Notes: generated by a model from the letters alone, not told the origin. A stretch of 64,000 nt of DNA from Phreatobacter sp. (GCA_019749835.1 JAIEPJ010000036.1:27923-91922); one strand, 5' to 3'; shown: positions 27,055 to 37,307, counted from the first letter of the stretch. Program-made: numbers and translations.

Positions 27055-28254
27055 ATGTCCGCCCATTTGTCCTTCGGCTCCTGGTTCTGGCTCGGCGCGT
27101 CACCGAAAGCCCCGGTGCGTGTGGAGAGGGACGTTCGCGTCGATGTGTTCCGCGGCCTCGCTCTCCTGATCATCTTCATCGACCATGTCGCAGGCAATGT
27201 GCTGATCCGCGTCACCCCGACCTCTCTCGGTTTTTCCGACGCAGCGGAATATTTCGTGCTGCTCGCCGGCTTCTCGGCGGCGCTCGCCTACGGCACGGTG
27301 ATGGACCGGCGCAGCCTGGTGACCGGCACCGCCCAGATCGTCGCCCGCATCTGGAAGCTCTACCTCGCCCATCTCGGGCTCTTCGTTTTCACCGCCGTGG
27401 CCGTGGCCTTCATGGCCGTGCGCTTCGGCAACCCGCTCTACTACGAGCATGTCGCGATCCTGCCCTTCTTCCAGGACCCGGCCACGACGCTGCTGCAGAC
27501 CGTCGCACTCGTCTTCCTGCCGAATTATCTCGACATCCTGCCGCTCTACATCGTGTTGCTGGCCATGCTGCCGCTGCTCTGGCTGCTGGCGCGCGTCGCG
27601 CCGGCCCTGGCGCTCGCCGCCTCGGCGGGTCTCTACGGCGCCGCCTGGATGCTGGAACTCGCCATCCCCAACATGTCCACCGGCGGCGTCTGGTTCTTCA
27701 ATCCCTTCGCCTGGCAGTTGATCTTCACCGTCGGACTGGTCGCAGGCCAGGCCGTTCTGCGCGGCGTGGCGCTGCCGCGCTCGCCGTTCATTACGGCCGC
27801 CGCCAGCGCCGTCGTGCTCTTCGGTCTCGTCAGCGCCGCGCCCTGGGCCGTCATCGCCGGTATGGAAGGCCTGATCCTGCCCGACGACTGGCGGCTCGAC
27901 CTCGACAAGACCAATCTGTCGCTGTGGCGCTTCGCCCACGCCCTGTCGCTGGCCTATCTGATCGCCGCCCATGTGCCGCGCACGGCGGCCTGGCTCGGTT
28001 CGGCGGTGGCGCGCCAGCTTGAGCAGGCCGGCCGCCATTCGCTTCCGCTCTTCTGCTTCGGCATCATCCTGTCGCTGCTCGGAACCTTTGCCCTCACCGA
28101 GATTGGCCGAGGCCCCGTCATGCAGGTCGCCGTCAATGTCGTGGGCATTACCCTCTTGCTCGCCACGGCGACTGTGCTTGAATGGTATCGTGGTGCAACA
28201 GCAAAGGCGCCGGCCAAGGCTCTGCCAGGCGTCGGCGAGGTAAAGGCGGCGTGA
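27055..28254 (+). CDS. opgC: OpgC-domain membrane acyltransferase
   Basis: This 399-residue polytopic protein (about ten hydrophobic segments) matches the OpgC family: the N-terminal block RDVRVDVFRGLALLIIFIDH and the second-helix region SDAAEYFVLLAGFSAALAYG are diagnostic. OpgC adds succinyl groups to osmoregulated periplasmic glucans. In Rhizobiales, OpgC-domain proteins also occur away from glucan synthases, and none is seen here, so the acceptor may be another glycan. It overlaps the following SGNH hydrolase gene (GTGA), implying a coupled acylation/deacylation or transfer function across the inner membrane. Confidence 0.85.
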   Translation: MSAHLSFGSWFWLGASPKAPVRVERDVRVDVFRGLALLIIFIDHVAGNVLIRVTPTSLGFSDAAEYFVLLAGFSAALAYGTVMDRRSLVTGTAQIVARIWKLYLAHLGLFVFTAVAVAFMAVRFGNPLYYEHVAILPFFQDPATTLLQTVALVFLPNYLDILPLYIVLLAMLPLLWLLARVAPALALAASAGLYGAAWMLELAIPNMSTGGVWFFNPFAWQLIFTVGLVAGQAVLRGVALPRSPFITAAASAVVLFGLVSAAPWAVIAGMEGLILPDDWRLDLDKTNLSLWRFAHALSLAYLIAAHVPRTAAWLGSAVARQLEQAGRHSLPLFCFGIILSLLGTFALTEIGRGPVMQVAVNVVGITLLLATATVLEWYRGATAKAPAKALPGVGEVKAA

Positions 28255-29039
28255 CACACACCCGGTCCATCCGGTTTCTCGGAGCCTGCCTGGCTCTGGT
28301 GGCTCTCGCGGGCCAGCCGGCCCTGGGCACCGGTGGCCGTCTGCCGGTGGATGCGACCTGCACCGTGCCGGAACCGCTGCGCGGCTTCGCTGCCGATCTG
28401 CCCCTTGCCCGTGCCGCCATCGCTGATGGCCAGAAGCTCACCATCGTCGCACTGGGCTCGTCCTCGACGCTGGGCTCGGGAGCCTCTTCGGAGGAGCGCT
28501 CCTATCCGACCGTGCTGCGCAAGGAATTGGCGCATCTGCTACCCGGCCATGAGATCGAGGTCGTCAATGCCGGCGTTGGCGGCAATTCCGCCCAGCAGAT
28601 GTATCAGCGCATCGATGCCGACGTGCTGTCCGAGCAGCCGCGCCTTGTCATCTGGCAGACCGGTGTCTTCGATGCGATCAACGATATCGGCATCGAGAAG
28701 TTCAAGCGGATCCTGCGAAAGGGCATTGCCAAGATCCGTGACGGCGGTGCGGATGTCATGCTCGTGGACCAGTTGCCGCTGCCGCGAGCCGATCGTTTTC
28801 CGGCCTATGCCAGCTATGTCGCCGCGCTGCACGAGGTCGCCGCGGAAACCGAGACGCCGGTCTTTCGCCGCAGCGAGATGTTTGGATTCCTGATGGTGTC
28901 GGGGCGTCTGCGCATCGATCAGATGCTGCCCACCGCCGGCGATCACCTCGTCGATGGCAGCTATCACTGCCTCGGCGTCAATATCGGCCGCACCCTCGCC
29001 GAGAAACTGTCGCCGCGGGCGATCGCCACCCGTCCCTGA
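28251..29039 (+). CDS. Periplasmic SGNH/GDSL hydrolase
   Basis: The 262-residue protein starts with a signal peptide ([21 protein letters not shown]) and has an SGNH fold. The nucleophile block is ALGSSSTLG (Ser about 71), block II is [12 protein letters not shown], and block V contributes the histidine in DGSYHCLG. The block III Asn of canonical GxND is Phe (QTGVFDA), an unusual substitution in the oxyanion site. The GTG start at 28251 overlaps the opgC stop; the ORF-track start lies inside opgC. Pairing suggests it removes or transfers acyl groups on a periplasmic glycan. Confidence 0.8.
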   Translation: MTHTRSIRFLGACLALVALAGQPALGTGGRLPVDATCTVPEPLRGFAADLPLARAAIADGQKLTIVALGSSSTLGSGASSEERSYPTVLRKELAHLLPGHEIEVVNAGVGGNSAQQMYQRIDADVLSEQPRLVIWQTGVFDAINDIGIEKFKRILRKGIAKIRDGGADVMLVDQLPLPRADRFPAYASYVAALHEVAAETETPVFRRSEMFGFLMVSGRLRIDQMLPTAGDHLVDGSYHCLGVNIGRTLAEKLSPRAIATRP

Positions 29040-29400
29040 CGGATCGCAGGCGGTGGCGGGATGCTCCTGGAGCATCCCGATAGCAGAGGGTAACCGTCAT
29101 CGCCGACGATTCGGCTTGAAGGGGCAGGGCGCTGCCGACTCCCGAACCCCTGGGCCATGCCGCTACGCGACCTTCCCGCGAGCGCGGCGCTCTTTTCCCC
29201 TGTCATTGCCGCGTGACCGCCTTGCCGGGCGCCATCGCGGCTTCCCATCGGCGGGAAAGACGTCTATAGGGCCGCCTAATCACGCGAACCGATGTTCAGG
29301 GGATGCGGTTGCGGGAGGCTGGCTCGATACGGGTCCGGCCTCTTTTTTTGCGCCGCGCGGCCCCGAAGATCCAGACGAGCCTTCAAAGGGCCGGAGCCTC
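29040..29400. other. Intergenic region upstream of carB
   Basis: The 361 bases hold no convincing gene. A near-perfect palindrome GGGATGCTCCTGGAGCATCCC (29058-29078) just after the SGNH gene and a short stem GAGCG-CGG-CGCTC followed by TTTT (29180-29196) could end transcription. TTCCCA-17-TATAGG (29242-29270) is a possible but weak carB promoter. I see no clear uracil- or arginine-responsive leader. Confidence 0.45.
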
Positions 29401-32400
29401 ATGCCGAAACGCACCGACATTTCCTCCATCCTGATCATCGGCGCCGGCCCGATCGTTATCGGCCAGGCCTGCGAGTTCGACTATTCGGGCACCCAGGCTG
29501 TGAAGGCGCTGAAGGAGGAGGGCTATCGGATCGTGCTGGTCAACTCCAACCCGGCGACGATCATGACCGACCCGGACATGGCGGACGCGACCTATATCGA
29601 GCCGATCACCCCGGAGATTGTCGCCAAGATCATCGAGAAGGAGCGGAACGTCCTTCCCGGTGGCTTCGCCCTGCTGCCGACCATGGGCGGCCAGACCGCC
29701 TTGAACACCGCCCTGAAACTGGAAGAGATGGGCGTTCTCGCCAAGTTCGACGTCGAGATGATCGGCGCCAAGGCCGACGCCATCGACAAGGCGGAGAACC
29801 GCGAGAGGTTCCGTCAGGCCATGGCCAAGATCGGCCTGCAGACGCCGAAGAGCCATGTCGTCCAGTCGCTCGGCGCGGCCATCGACGTGCTCGATGATAT
29901 TGGCCTGCCGGCGATCATCCGCCCGTCCTTCACCATGGGCGGCACGGGCGGCGGCATCGCCTACAACAAGGCCGAGTTCATCGAGATCTGCGAGCGTGGC
30001 CTCGATGCCTCGCCGACCACCGAGGTTCTGGTCGAGGAGAGCGTGCTCGGCTGGAAGGAATTCGAGATGGAGGTCGTCCGCGACCACGCGGACAATGCCA
30101 TCATCGTCTGTTCCATCGAGAACCTCGATCCGATGGGCGTCCACACCGGAGATTCCATCACCATCGCGCCGGCGCTGACGCTGACCGACAAGGAATACCA
30201 GATGATGCGCGACGCCTCGATCCGCGTCCTGCGCGAGATCGGGGTGGAGACCGGCGGCTCGAACGTGCAGTTCGCCGTCAATCCGGCCGACGGCCGCCTC
30301 GTCGTCATCGAGATGAACCCGCGCGTGTCGCGCTCCTCGGCGCTCGCCTCGAAGGCGACGGGTTTTCCGATCGCCAAGGTCGCGGCGAAGCTCGCCGTCG
30401 GCTACACGCTCGACGAGGTGAAGAACGACATCACCGGTGGCGCCACCCCGGCCTCCTTCGAGCCGACCATCGACTATATCGTCACCAAGGTGCCGCGCTT
30501 CGCCTTCGAGAAATTTCCCGGCGCCGACCCGGTGCTGACCACGTCCATGAAGTCGGTCGGCGAGGTCATGGCGATCGGCCGCACCTTCCAGGAATCGCTG
30601 CAGAAGGCCATGCGCGGGCTGGAAACGGGCCTCACCGGGCTCGACGAGATCGAGATCGAGGGTCTCGGCAAGGGCGACGACAAGAACGCCATCCGCGCCG
30701 CGCTCGGAACCCCGACCCCCGACCGCCTGCTCAAGGTGGTGCAGGCCATGCGCCTTGGCATCTCCAACGAGGAGATCCATTCCTATTGCCGCATCGATCC
30801 CTGGTTCCTCGAGCAGATCCGCGGCATCGTCGATGTCGAGACCGAGGTCCGTGCCAAGGGCGTGCCGAAGACCGCGGGCGCGCTGCGTCGCCTCACGGCC
30901 ATGGGTTTCTCCGATGCGCGCCTCGCCGTGCTGACCCAGAAGACCGAGGCCGAGGTCGCCAAGGCCCGCCGCGCCCTGAACGTGCGTCCCGCCTACAAGC
31001 GCATCGACACCTGCGCGGCGGAATTCGCGTCCCCGACCGCCTACATGTATTCGACCTACGAGGCTCCCTTCGGCGGCGCTCTCGCCGATGAATCGCGTCC
31101 GACCGACCGCGAGAAGATCGTCATCCTCGGCGGCGGCCCGAACCGGATCGGCCAGGGCATCGAGTTCGACTATTGCTGCTGCCATGCCTGTTTCGCGCTC
31201 TCGGACGCCGGGTTCGAGACGATCATGATCAACTGCAATCCGGAGACGGTCTCCACCGACTACGACACCTCCGACCGGCTCTATTTCGAGAGCCTGACGG
31301 CCGAGGACGTCATCGAGATCCTCGAGCGGGAGAAGCAGAACGGCACGCTCAAGGGCGTCATCGTCCAGTTCGGCGGCCAGACGCCGCTGAAGCTCGCCCG
31401 CGCGCTGGAAGATGCCGGCATCCCCATCCTCGGCACCTCGCCGGATGCCATCGACCTCGCCGAGGACCGCGACCGCTTCAAGCGTCTCCTCGACAAGCTC
31501 GGCCTCAAGCAGCCGAAGAACGGCATTGCCTATTCGGTCGAACAGGCTCGCCTGATCGCCGGCGAGCTCGGCTATCCCCTGGTCGTGCGGCCCTCCTACG
31601 TGCTCGGCGGCCGCGCCATGCAGATCATCCGCGAAGAGGGCCAGCTCGGCGACTATCTCCTCGGCACGCTGCCCGAACTGGTGCCGGCCGACGTCAAGGC
31701 CCGCTATCCCAACGACAAGACCGGCCAGATCAACACCGTCCTCGGCAAGAATCCGCTGCTCTTTGACCGCTACCTGTCCGATGCCATCGAGGTGGACGTC
31801 GACTGCCTTGCCGACGGCAAGACCAGCTATGTCGCGGGCATCATGGAACATATCGAGGAGGCGGGCATCCATTCCGGCGACAGCGCCTGCTCGCTGCCAC
31901 CCTATTCGCTGCCCGATTCCATGCTCGCCGAACTGGAGCGCCAGACCAAGGCGCTGGCCCTCGCACTCGATGTCGGCGGCCTGATGAACGTCCAGTACGC
32001 CATCAAGGACGGCGACATCTACGTGCTTGAGGTCAATCCGCGCGCCTCCCGCACGGTGCCCTTCGTCGCCAAGGTGGTGGGTGAGCCGATCGCCAAGATT
32101 GCCTCGCGCATCATGGCGGGCGAGAGCCTGGCCTCCTTTGGTCTGAAGCCGAAGGTCCTCGACCATGTCGGTGTCAAGGAGGCCGTGTTCCCCTTCGCCC
32201 GCTTCCCCGGTGTCGACGTGCTGCTCGGACCCGAAATGCGCTCGACCGGCGAGGTCATGGGCCTCGACAGGACCTTCGCCACCGCCTTCGCCAAGAGCCA
32301 GCTCGGGGCAGGGACCATCGTTCCGGTCTCCGGAACGGTCTTCGTCTCGGTGCGCGACGACGACAAGCCGCGCATCCTCGAAGCCATCCGCATGCTGCAC

Positions 32401-32730
32401 ACGCTCGGCTTCAAGATCATCGCCACCTCCGGCAACCAGCGCTATCTCGTCGAGCAGGGAATTCCCTGCGGCAAGATCAACAAGGTGCTGGAAGGCCGGC
32501 CCCATATCGTCGATGCGCTGAAGAACCGCGAGGTCCAGCTCGTCTTCAACACGACCGAGGGGGCCCAGGCCCTCTCTGACTCGCGATCGCTCCGCCGTGC
32601 GGCCCTCTTGCAGAAGGTCCCCTATTACACCACTCTTGCTGGTGCTGTGGCCGCCGCACAGGGCATCAAGGCCTATCTTGAGGGGGACCTCGAGGTGCGC
32701 GCGCTGCAGAGCTATTTCGGCAAGGCCTGA
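29401..32730 (+). CDS. carB: Carbamoyl-phosphate synthase large subunit
   Basis: The 1109-residue enzyme makes carbamoyl phosphate from bicarbonate, ATP and ammonia delivered by CarA, feeding arginine and pyrimidine synthesis. It has two ATP-grasp halves, each opening with a recognisable block ([37 protein letters not shown]), each with an [14 protein letters not shown]-type metal site, and a C-terminal MGS-like allosteric domain (about 970-1100). ATG at 29401 has GGAG upstream; the ORF-track start is unconserved. carA is 3.2 kb downstream rather than adjacent. greA follows after 107 bases. Confidence 0.97.
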   Translation: MPKRTDISSILIIGAGPIVIGQACEFDYSGTQAVKALKEEGYRIVLVNSNPATIMTDPDMADATYIEPITPEIVAKIIEKERNVLPGGFALLPTMGGQTALNTALKLEEMGVLAKFDVEMIGAKADAIDKAENRERFRQAMAKIGLQTPKSHVVQSLGAAIDVLDDIGLPAIIRPSFTMGGTGGGIAYNKAEFIEICERGLDASPTTEVLVEESVLGWKEFEMEVVRDHADNAIIVCSIENLDPMGVHTGDSITIAPALTLTDKEYQMMRDASIRVLREIGVETGGSNVQFAVNPADGRLVVIEMNPRVSRSSALASKATGFPIAKVAAKLAVGYTLDEVKNDITGGATPASFEPTIDYIVTKVPRFAFEKFPGADPVLTTSMKSVGEVMAIGRTFQESLQKAMRGLETGLTGLDEIEIEGLGKGDDKNAIRAALGTPTPDRLLKVVQAMRLGISNEEIHSYCRIDPWFLEQIRGIVDVETEVRAKGVPKTAGALRRLTAMGFSDARLAVLTQKTEAEVAKARRALNVRPAYKRIDTCAAEFASPTAYMYSTYEAPFGGALADESRPTDREKIVILGGGPNRIGQGIEFDYCCCHACFALSDAGFETIMINCNPETVSTDYDTSDRLYFESLTAEDVIEILEREKQNGTLKGVIVQFGGQTPLKLARALEDAGIPILGTSPDAIDLAEDRDRFKRLLDKLGLKQPKNGIAYSVEQARLIAGELGYPLVVRPSYVLGGRAMQIIREEGQLGDYLLGTLPELVPADVKARYPNDKTGQINTVLGKNPLLFDRYLSDAIEVDVDCLADGKTSYVAGIMEHIEEAGIHSGDSACSLPPYSLPDSMLAELERQTKALALALDVGGLMNVQYAIKDGDIYVLEVNPRASRTVPFVAKVVGEPIAKIASRIMAGESLASFGLKPKVLDHVGVKEAVFPFARFPGVDVLLGPEMRSTGEVMGLDRTFATAFAKSQLGAGTIVPVSGTVFVSVRDDDKPRILEAIRMLHTLGFKIIATSGNQRYLVEQGIPCGKINKVLEGRPHIVDALKNREVQLVFNTTEGAQALSDSRSLRRAALLQKVPYYTTLAGAVAAAQGIKAYLEGDLEVRALQSYFGKA

Positions 32731-32837
32731 TCTGCGGCCGCTGCCGGGACACGCAAGGTTTCACCATGAAGGTTCGCGGGGCCGGCGTCCTCGGCCCGCG
32801 GACCTTTATTCGTCATTGAAAGGCAAGGGCGAGCATC

Positions 32838-33311
32838 ATGGAAAAGGTTCCGATGACCGTCGGCGGTTTCGCCAAGCTCGAAGCCGAACTGAAGGAGCGC
32901 CAGCGAGTTGAGCGCCCGCGCATCATTGCGGCGATCTCCGAGGCACGCTCCCATGGCGACCTGTCGGAGAATGCCGAATATCACTCGGCCAAGGAGCAGC
33001 AGTCGCTCAACGAGGGGCGGATTGCCGAGCTCGAGAGCCTGATCGCCCGGGCCGAGGTGATCGACGTCACCAAGCTCTCCGGCGACACCGTCAAGTTCGG
33101 CGCCACGGTGAAGCTCGTCAACGAGGATACCGAGGAAGAGCGCGTCTGGCAGATCGTCGGCGACAGCGAGGCGGACGCCAAGGCCGGCCGCATCTCGATC
33201 TCCTCGCCGCTGGCCCGCGCCCTGATCGGCAAGTCGGCCGGCACGGTCGTCGAGGTCAACACGCCCAAGGGCGCCCAGAGCTACGAGGTCCTCGAGATCC
33301 GCTGGGGCTGA
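32838..33311 (+). CDS. greA: Transcription elongation factor GreA
   Basis: The 157-residue factor has the N-terminal antiparallel coiled coil with the acidic tip motif [14 protein letters not shown], which reaches RNA polymerase's active site and stimulates cleavage of backtracked transcripts. The C-terminal FKBP-like domain ends SYEVLEIRW. Length is typical. It lies 107 bases after carB, a neighbourhood common in alphaproteobacteria. A GC-rich hairpin with T-rich tail follows at 33339-33371. Confidence 0.97.
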   Translation: MEKVPMTVGGFAKLEAELKERQRVERPRIIAAISEARSHGDLSENAEYHSAKEQQSLNEGRIAELESLIARAEVIDVTKLSGDTVKFGATVKLVNEDTEEERVWQIVGDSEADAKAGRISISSPLARALIGKSAGTVVEVNTPKGAQSYEVLEIRWG

Positions 33312-33338
33312 ACGGCCTGAACCGTTCGGCATGGTGGA

Positions 33339-33371
33339 GGCGTCGCCCGGCCCGGCGGCGCCTTTGCTTTG
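33339..33371 (+). terminator. Probable intrinsic terminator after greA
   Basis: GGCGTCGCC, loop CGGCCC, GGCGGCGCC forms a nine-pair stem with one G-U wobble, followed by TTTGCTTTG. It is placed 28 bases after the greA stop. Confidence 0.65.
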
Positions 33372-33470
33372 CCTCGCCGCACCGGCGCCCTGAAACGATA
33401 CGGACGGTCTCTCGCCGATGGATTGAAATGCCGCCGGGGGAATCTGCCGGTCATGGAAGGAGGATCCGCC

Positions 33471-34427
33471 ATGACCCGCCCATGCCACTCCCCTCGTCCC
33501 GACCGCCGGGGGCTGCTGTTCGGCTTCGCCGCTGCCGCCCTCGCCCCCGCCACCCCATTGCTGGCTCAGGCCCCGGCGCGTCCGGCCCCGGATGCGGCGC
33601 TGCAGGCGGCGATCGCCAAGTCCAACGCCTATACGGAACTGCTGAACCGCACCCTTCGGGCGGTGGAATCCTGGGACCGCTACCGCAGCTGGGTCAATCT
33701 CCAGCGCGGCCCGACAGGCCGCGAGCGCTACATCACCTATGGGCTCTACAGCCTCTATGACGTGCGCAGCGAGATCCAGAAGGCGGAGCAGGCCGTCGTC
33801 CAGGAGCCGGCCCTGCCGGACCTCGATGACGCCATGCGCCGCTATATCCAGTCCTATGCGGTGCTGGCGCCGCTGATCACCCGCGCCAATGTCTATTACG
33901 AGCGCAAGGACTACCAGGACGACGGTGCGGCGCTCGGCCGCGAACTGCACCGCGACCTGGTCCCCGCGGCACAGGCCTTCCTCAAGGACCGCGCCGATGT
34001 CGAACTGCACATGCGGGCCTTCCGGGCCGACCTCAACCAGCGTGAACTCGCCGACATCGAACGCCGCGAGGGCCGCTCGGCGCGCTGGAATGTCCGCAAC
34101 GTCATGATCGCCGCGCGCGGCGTCATGGACCTCATGCCCTCCGACGCGCGTCCGGTGGTTGATCTCGCCGCCTTCGACGCGGCCATTGCCGGCTATTCGG
34201 CAGCACTGCGCGATCTCGACAAGCTGAAGGAGACCGATCCGAGCGGCGCCTCGATTCTCGACGGCCAGGCCGGCTCCTGGCTCGGCAGTCTGCGCGAGTA
34301 CCGCCAGAAGCTCGGCCGCGTGCGGGGCGATGCGCGCCGTGCCGGCGGCCATGAGCGCATGTGGATCGTCAACAACTACAACACGATGGTGAGCATCGCC
34401 CAGACGCGCCTGCGGATCGGCCGCTGA
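33471..34427 (+). CDS. Exported protein, DUF3829/YiiG-like
   Basis: The 318-residue protein has an N-terminal export signal with an arginine pair (DRRGLLFGFAAAALAPATPLLAQA), possibly Tat type. The mature part is helical, with NAYTELLNR and GPTGRERYITYGLYSLYDV resembling DUF3829 (YiiG) lipoproteins, though no lipobox cysteine is present. Function is unknown. A perfect GGAGG is 6-7 bases before the ATG at 33471, which settles the start against the longer ORF. It is separated from greA by a terminator and stands alone. Confidence 0.65.
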   Translation: MTRPCHSPRPDRRGLLFGFAAAALAPATPLLAQAPARPAPDAALQAAIAKSNAYTELLNRTLRAVESWDRYRSWVNLQRGPTGRERYITYGLYSLYDVRSEIQKAEQAVVQEPALPDLDDAMRRYIQSYAVLAPLITRANVYYERKDYQDDGAALGRELHRDLVPAAQAFLKDRADVELHMRAFRADLNQRELADIERREGRSARWNVRNVMIAARGVMDLMPSDARPVVDLAAFDAAIAGYSAALRDLDKLKETDPSGASILDGQAGSWLGSLREYRQKLGRVRGDARRAGGHERMWIVNNYNTMVSIAQTRLRIGR

Positions 34428-34521
34428 ACGGCGCGCTCACGCAGGCGTGAGCAAGCCGGGTGATCCCGCCGCCCGGCGCGCAGGCTAGACTGGCGGCAGA
34501 CTTCTAAGCGGGAGACTGACC

Positions 34522-34884
34522 ATGCTGAACCGCCGCACGATCCTCGGCGCCGCTGCCACCGCCGGAACCGTCATCCTGTCGCGGGCCGCCGCCGCCCATC
34601 ACGGCTGGGGTGGCTTCGACCGCGACAAGGTTCTCGACCATTCCGGCCCGGTGGCGCGCTCGACCTATGCCAATCCGCATGGAACGCTTTTCATGCAGAA
34701 GGACGGCCGGGAGCTGGTCATCGAACTGGCGCCGACCTCGCGCATGCAGGCCCGCGGCCTGACCGCCGAGGACATCGCCCCGGGCAAGACCCTGCGGGTC
34801 TATGCCTATCAGAACCGGGGCAATCCCGATGTCTACCGGGCCGAATGGGTCGAGGTCGCCGGGCGGCGCGTCGAACTCAGGTGA
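34522..34884 (+). CDS. DUF6152-family exported protein
   Basis: The 120-residue protein has a probable Tat signal (NRRTILGAAATAGTVILSRAAAAHH), a mature domain starting HHGWGGFDRD, and the repeated theme of NPHGTLFMQKDG and YAYQNRGNPDVYRAEW. This is the pattern of DUF6152, a small periplasmic family of unknown function; the paired histidines after cleavage may bind a metal. Its 3' end overlaps by 8 bases that of the convergent DUF6644-like membrane gene, which I recall as a frequent partner. Confidence 0.7.
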   Translation: MLNRRTILGAAATAGTVILSRAAAAHHGWGGFDRDKVLDHSGPVARSTYANPHGTLFMQKDGRELVIELAPTSRMQARGLTAEDIAPGKTLRVYAYQNRGNPDVYRAEWVEVAGRRVELR

Positions 34885-35347
34885 AGGCGATCCAGCGCCC
34901 GAGCCCGATGGCGGCGAGCCAGAGGGCGAGCGAGCCGATGCCGATGGCCCGGGCCGCGGAATGGCCCAGCAGGGCCGGGAGCCCGACCCGCCGCACCGCG
35001 ACCTCGAAGACCAGCGCCTGGGCGAGGGCGAGCGCCACCACCGCCAGCTTCGCGACAAAGGTCGGATTGGCGAAATACTCGTCCGGCCGCGCCGAGGCGA
35101 GGAGAAGGCCCGTCAGGACGGCCAGCCCCGTGCCGATCTTCGCTGTGGTGCGCAGCAGCGTCACGGCCGCGACATCCAGCGACCGCAAGGCTCCCGCGAG
35201 CCGCAGGTCGACCAGGGCGATGGGGCCGAAGAGCAGGGCGATGCCGACGACGTGCAGGGCCGAGACGGTGGCATAGACGGGCGTCGAGAGGGTGACGCCG
35301 CTGACCTGGCCGAGAGCGGCCAGCAGCCCGACCAGCGCCTCCACCAT
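34877..35347 (-). CDS. DUF6644-like small membrane protein
   Basis: The 156-residue inner-membrane protein has about four hydrophobic segments and the block YATVSALHVVGIALLFGPIALVDLRLAG, characteristic of DUF6644/DUF2214-type membrane proteins. The single conserved histidine in that block could ligate a metal or heme. It begins 3 bases after the YqeY-like gene stop, so it is co-transcribed with it, and its end overlaps the convergent DUF6152 gene. Function is unknown; co-occurrence with DUF6152 suggests a shared role in copper, heme or redox at the envelope, which is speculative. Confidence 0.65.
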   Translation of the reverse strand: MVEALVGLLAALGQVSGVTLSTPVYATVSALHVVGIALLFGPIALVDLRLAGALRSLDVAAVTLLRTTAKIGTGLAVLTGLLLASARPDEYFANPTFVAKLAVVALALAQALVFEVAVRRVGLPALLGHSAARAIGIGSLALWLAAIGLGRWIAFT

Positions 35348-35350
35348 GCG

Positions 35351-35803
35351 TCAGCCGAGCAGTTGCTTGACGAGCGGGCTGGCCTTGCCGAAATCCATCT
35401 GCCCGGCATAGCGGGCCTTCAACTCGCCCATCACCTTGCCCATGTCCTTGACCCCGGCCGCGCCGGTCTCGGCAATGACGGCGGCGATGGCGGTGCGGGC
35501 CTCGGCCTCGTCCATCTGTTTCGGCAGATAGACGGAAATGATCGCGATCTCGGCGTTCTCCTGGTCAGCCAGCTCCGGACGGCCGCCATCGCCATACATC
35601 TTGGCGCTTTCCTGGCGCTGCTTCACCATCTTCTGCAGCAATTGCAGGATCTCATCGTCCGAGATCGGACCCTTGCCGGCGCCGCGGGCCTCGATGTCCT
35701 TGTCCTTCAGGGCCGCCTGGATCAGGCGGATCGTGCCGAGGCGCGGCTTCTCGCCGGCCTTCATGGCTTCCTTCAGATCGCTCATGAAACGGTCGCGCAG
35801 CAT
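35351..35803 (-). CDS. GatB/YqeY domain-containing protein
   Basis: The 150-residue protein is a stand-alone YqeY domain, the helical tail domain of GatB (RFMSDLKEAMKAGEKPRLGTIRLI; LADQENAEIAIISVYLPKQM). It may interact with tRNA or amidotransferase-like enzymes, but its role is not established. The start at 35803 is the conserved family N-terminus (MLRDRF); the ORF-track extension overlaps carA on the other strand. It is divergent from carA with 160 bases between and 3 bases ahead of the membrane-protein gene. Confidence 0.88.
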   Translation of the reverse strand: MLRDRFMSDLKEAMKAGEKPRLGTIRLIQAALKDKDIEARGAGKGPISDDEILQLLQKMVKQRQESAKMYGDGGRPELADQENAEIAIISVYLPKQMDEAEARTAIAAVIAETGAAGVKDMGKVMGELKARYAGQMDFGKASPLVKQLLG

Positions 35804-35963
35804 GGCAGGAAAGTCCTCGCTAGGGCAGGCAGGGGTCGGCCGGGCTCGCAGCAGAGGCGGGCAGGGGCCGATGGCGTCGGAAAGCGGTTGGCAGTGGATT
35901 TCGAGGAGCGACAGCCCGCATTCCTTTTGACCGCCGCCCAAGTCGTCGCTATGTAGGCGCCTC

Positions 35964-37157
35964 ATGACAGACAGACAAGACGAATCCGGCTGGACGGATC
36001 CCAAGCCGACGGCCCTGCTCGTGCTCGCAGACGGCACGGTAATCGAAGGTTTCGGCCTTGGAGCGGACGGCATCGCCGATGGCGAAGTCTGCTTCAACAC
36101 GGCCATGACCGGCTATCAGGAGATCCTCACCGATCCCTCCTATGCCGGACAGATCATCACCTTCACCTTCCCGCATATCGGCAATGTCGGCGCCAATGAC
36201 GAGGATATCGAGACCGTCAACATGGCGGCCGCCTCCGGCGTGCGCGGCGTCGTGCTGAAGGCCGCGATCACCAGCCCGTCCAACTATCGCTCCGGCAGCC
36301 ACTTCGACCTCTGGCTGAAGCGCCGCGGCATTGTCGGCCTTTGCGGCGTTGACACCCGTGCGCTCACCGCGCTCATCCGCGAGAAGGGCATGCCCAATGC
36401 CGTCATCGCCCATGCGCCCAGCGGTGAATTCGACGTCGATGCGCTCAAGCGCCGCGCTGCCGGCCTGCCCCTGATGGATGGGCTCGACCTCGTGCCCGGC
36501 GTCACCTCGTCGCAGCGCTATCCCTGGTCGGAGACGATCTGGGAATGGGACGAGGGTTACGGCACGGCCGGTGAACCGCGCTTCCATGTCGTCGCCCTGG
36601 ATTACGGCGTGAAGCGCAACATCCTGCGGCTCCTCGCCAATGCCGGTTGCAAGGTCACCGTGGTTCCGGCCAGTGCCTCGGCCGACGAGATCATGGCGCT
36701 GAAGCCCGATGGCGTCTTCCTGTCGAACGGGCCCGGCGATCCCGCTGCCACCGGAACCTATGCGGTTCCGGTCATCCGCGCGGTGCTCGACCGGCAGATC
36801 CCGACCTTCGGCATCTGCCTTGGCCACCAGATGCTGGGCCTCGCGGTCGGTGCTCGCACGATGAAGATGCATCAGGGCCATCACGGGGCGAACCACCCGG
36901 TGAAGGATCTGGATACCGGCAAGGTTGAGATTACCTCGATGAACCACGGTTTCGCCGTGGATGAGGCAACGCTGCCCGCCAATGCCCGGCCGACCCATGT
37001 CAGCCTCTTCGACGGGTCGAATGCCGGCATTGCGCTGACCGACAAGCCGGCCTTCTCGGTCCAGTATCATCCCGAAGCAAGTCCCGGCCCGATGGACAGC
37101 CACTATCTGTTCGACCGCTTCGTTGCGATGATGGAGAGAGCCAAGGCCTCCGCCTGA
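35964..37157 (+). CDS. carA: Carbamoyl-phosphate synthase small subunit
   Basis: The 397-residue glutaminase subunit supplies ammonia to CarB. The N-terminal CPSase small-chain domain ([21 protein letters not shown]) is followed by a class I glutamine amidotransferase with nucleophile C285 ([10 protein letters not shown]) and the His-Glu pair in [10 protein letters not shown]. It is about 20 residues longer at the N-terminus than E. coli CarA. It is divergent from the YqeY gene and ends in a strong terminator shared with the convergent rlpA. carB is 3.2 kb upstream in the same direction. Confidence 0.96.
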   Translation: MTDRQDESGWTDPKPTALLVLADGTVIEGFGLGADGIADGEVCFNTAMTGYQEILTDPSYAGQIITFTFPHIGNVGANDEDIETVNMAAASGVRGVVLKAAITSPSNYRSGSHFDLWLKRRGIVGLCGVDTRALTALIREKGMPNAVIAHAPSGEFDVDALKRRAAGLPLMDGLDLVPGVTSSQRYPWSETIWEWDEGYGTAGEPRFHVVALDYGVKRNILRLLANAGCKVTVVPASASADEIMALKPDGVFLSNGPGDPAATGTYAVPVIRAVLDRQIPTFGICLGHQMLGLAVGARTMKMHQGHHGANHPVKDLDTGKVEITSMNHGFAVDEATLPANARPTHVSLFDGSNAGIALTDKPAFSVQYHPEASPGPMDSHYLFDRFVAMMERAKASA

Positions 37158-37177
37158 CCAGAGACGGCAGCTTCGGG

Positions 37178-37195
37178 TTATCCACGTTATCCACA
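37178..37195 (+). promoter_or_regulatory. Two abutting DnaA-box-like 9-mers
   Basis: TTATCCACG (37178-37186) is followed without a gap by TTATCCACA (37187-37195). The second fits the DnaA consensus TTATNCACA perfectly and the first has one mismatch. They lie 20 bases after the carA stop and before its terminator. DnaA binding is possible but unproven; origin-associated genes are not seen nearby. Confidence 0.4.
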
Positions 37196-37250
37196 GGGCC
37201 CGGGCCGCAGCGCCCAGCCGCAACCGCCCACCGCTAGCTCTTGAAAGACG

Positions 37251-37281
37251 AAGGCCTCGCAGGTTGTTGCGAGGCCTTTTT
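37251..37281. terminator. Terminator between convergent carA and rlpA
   Basis: AAGGCCTCGCA, loop GGTTGT, TGCGAGGCCTT is a perfect 11-pair stem followed by TTT on the plus strand. The reverse strand reads the same stem after a run of A residues, so it may serve both convergent genes. Confidence 0.85.
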
Positions 37282-37307
37282 GATGTGACGTCTGAGGCGA
37301 ATGGCGG

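Noticed and set aside
29058-29078. Perfect palindrome GGGATGCTCCTGGAGCATCCC as a firm terminator
   Set aside because: There is no T-run on either side and the loop is tight, so I mention it only in the intergenic description.
29383-32505. 1040-codon open frame antisense to carB
   Set aside because: It mirrors the codon bias of a GC-rich gene on the opposite strand; the plus frame encodes complete CarB, and the antisense product has low-complexity composition with no recognisable domain.
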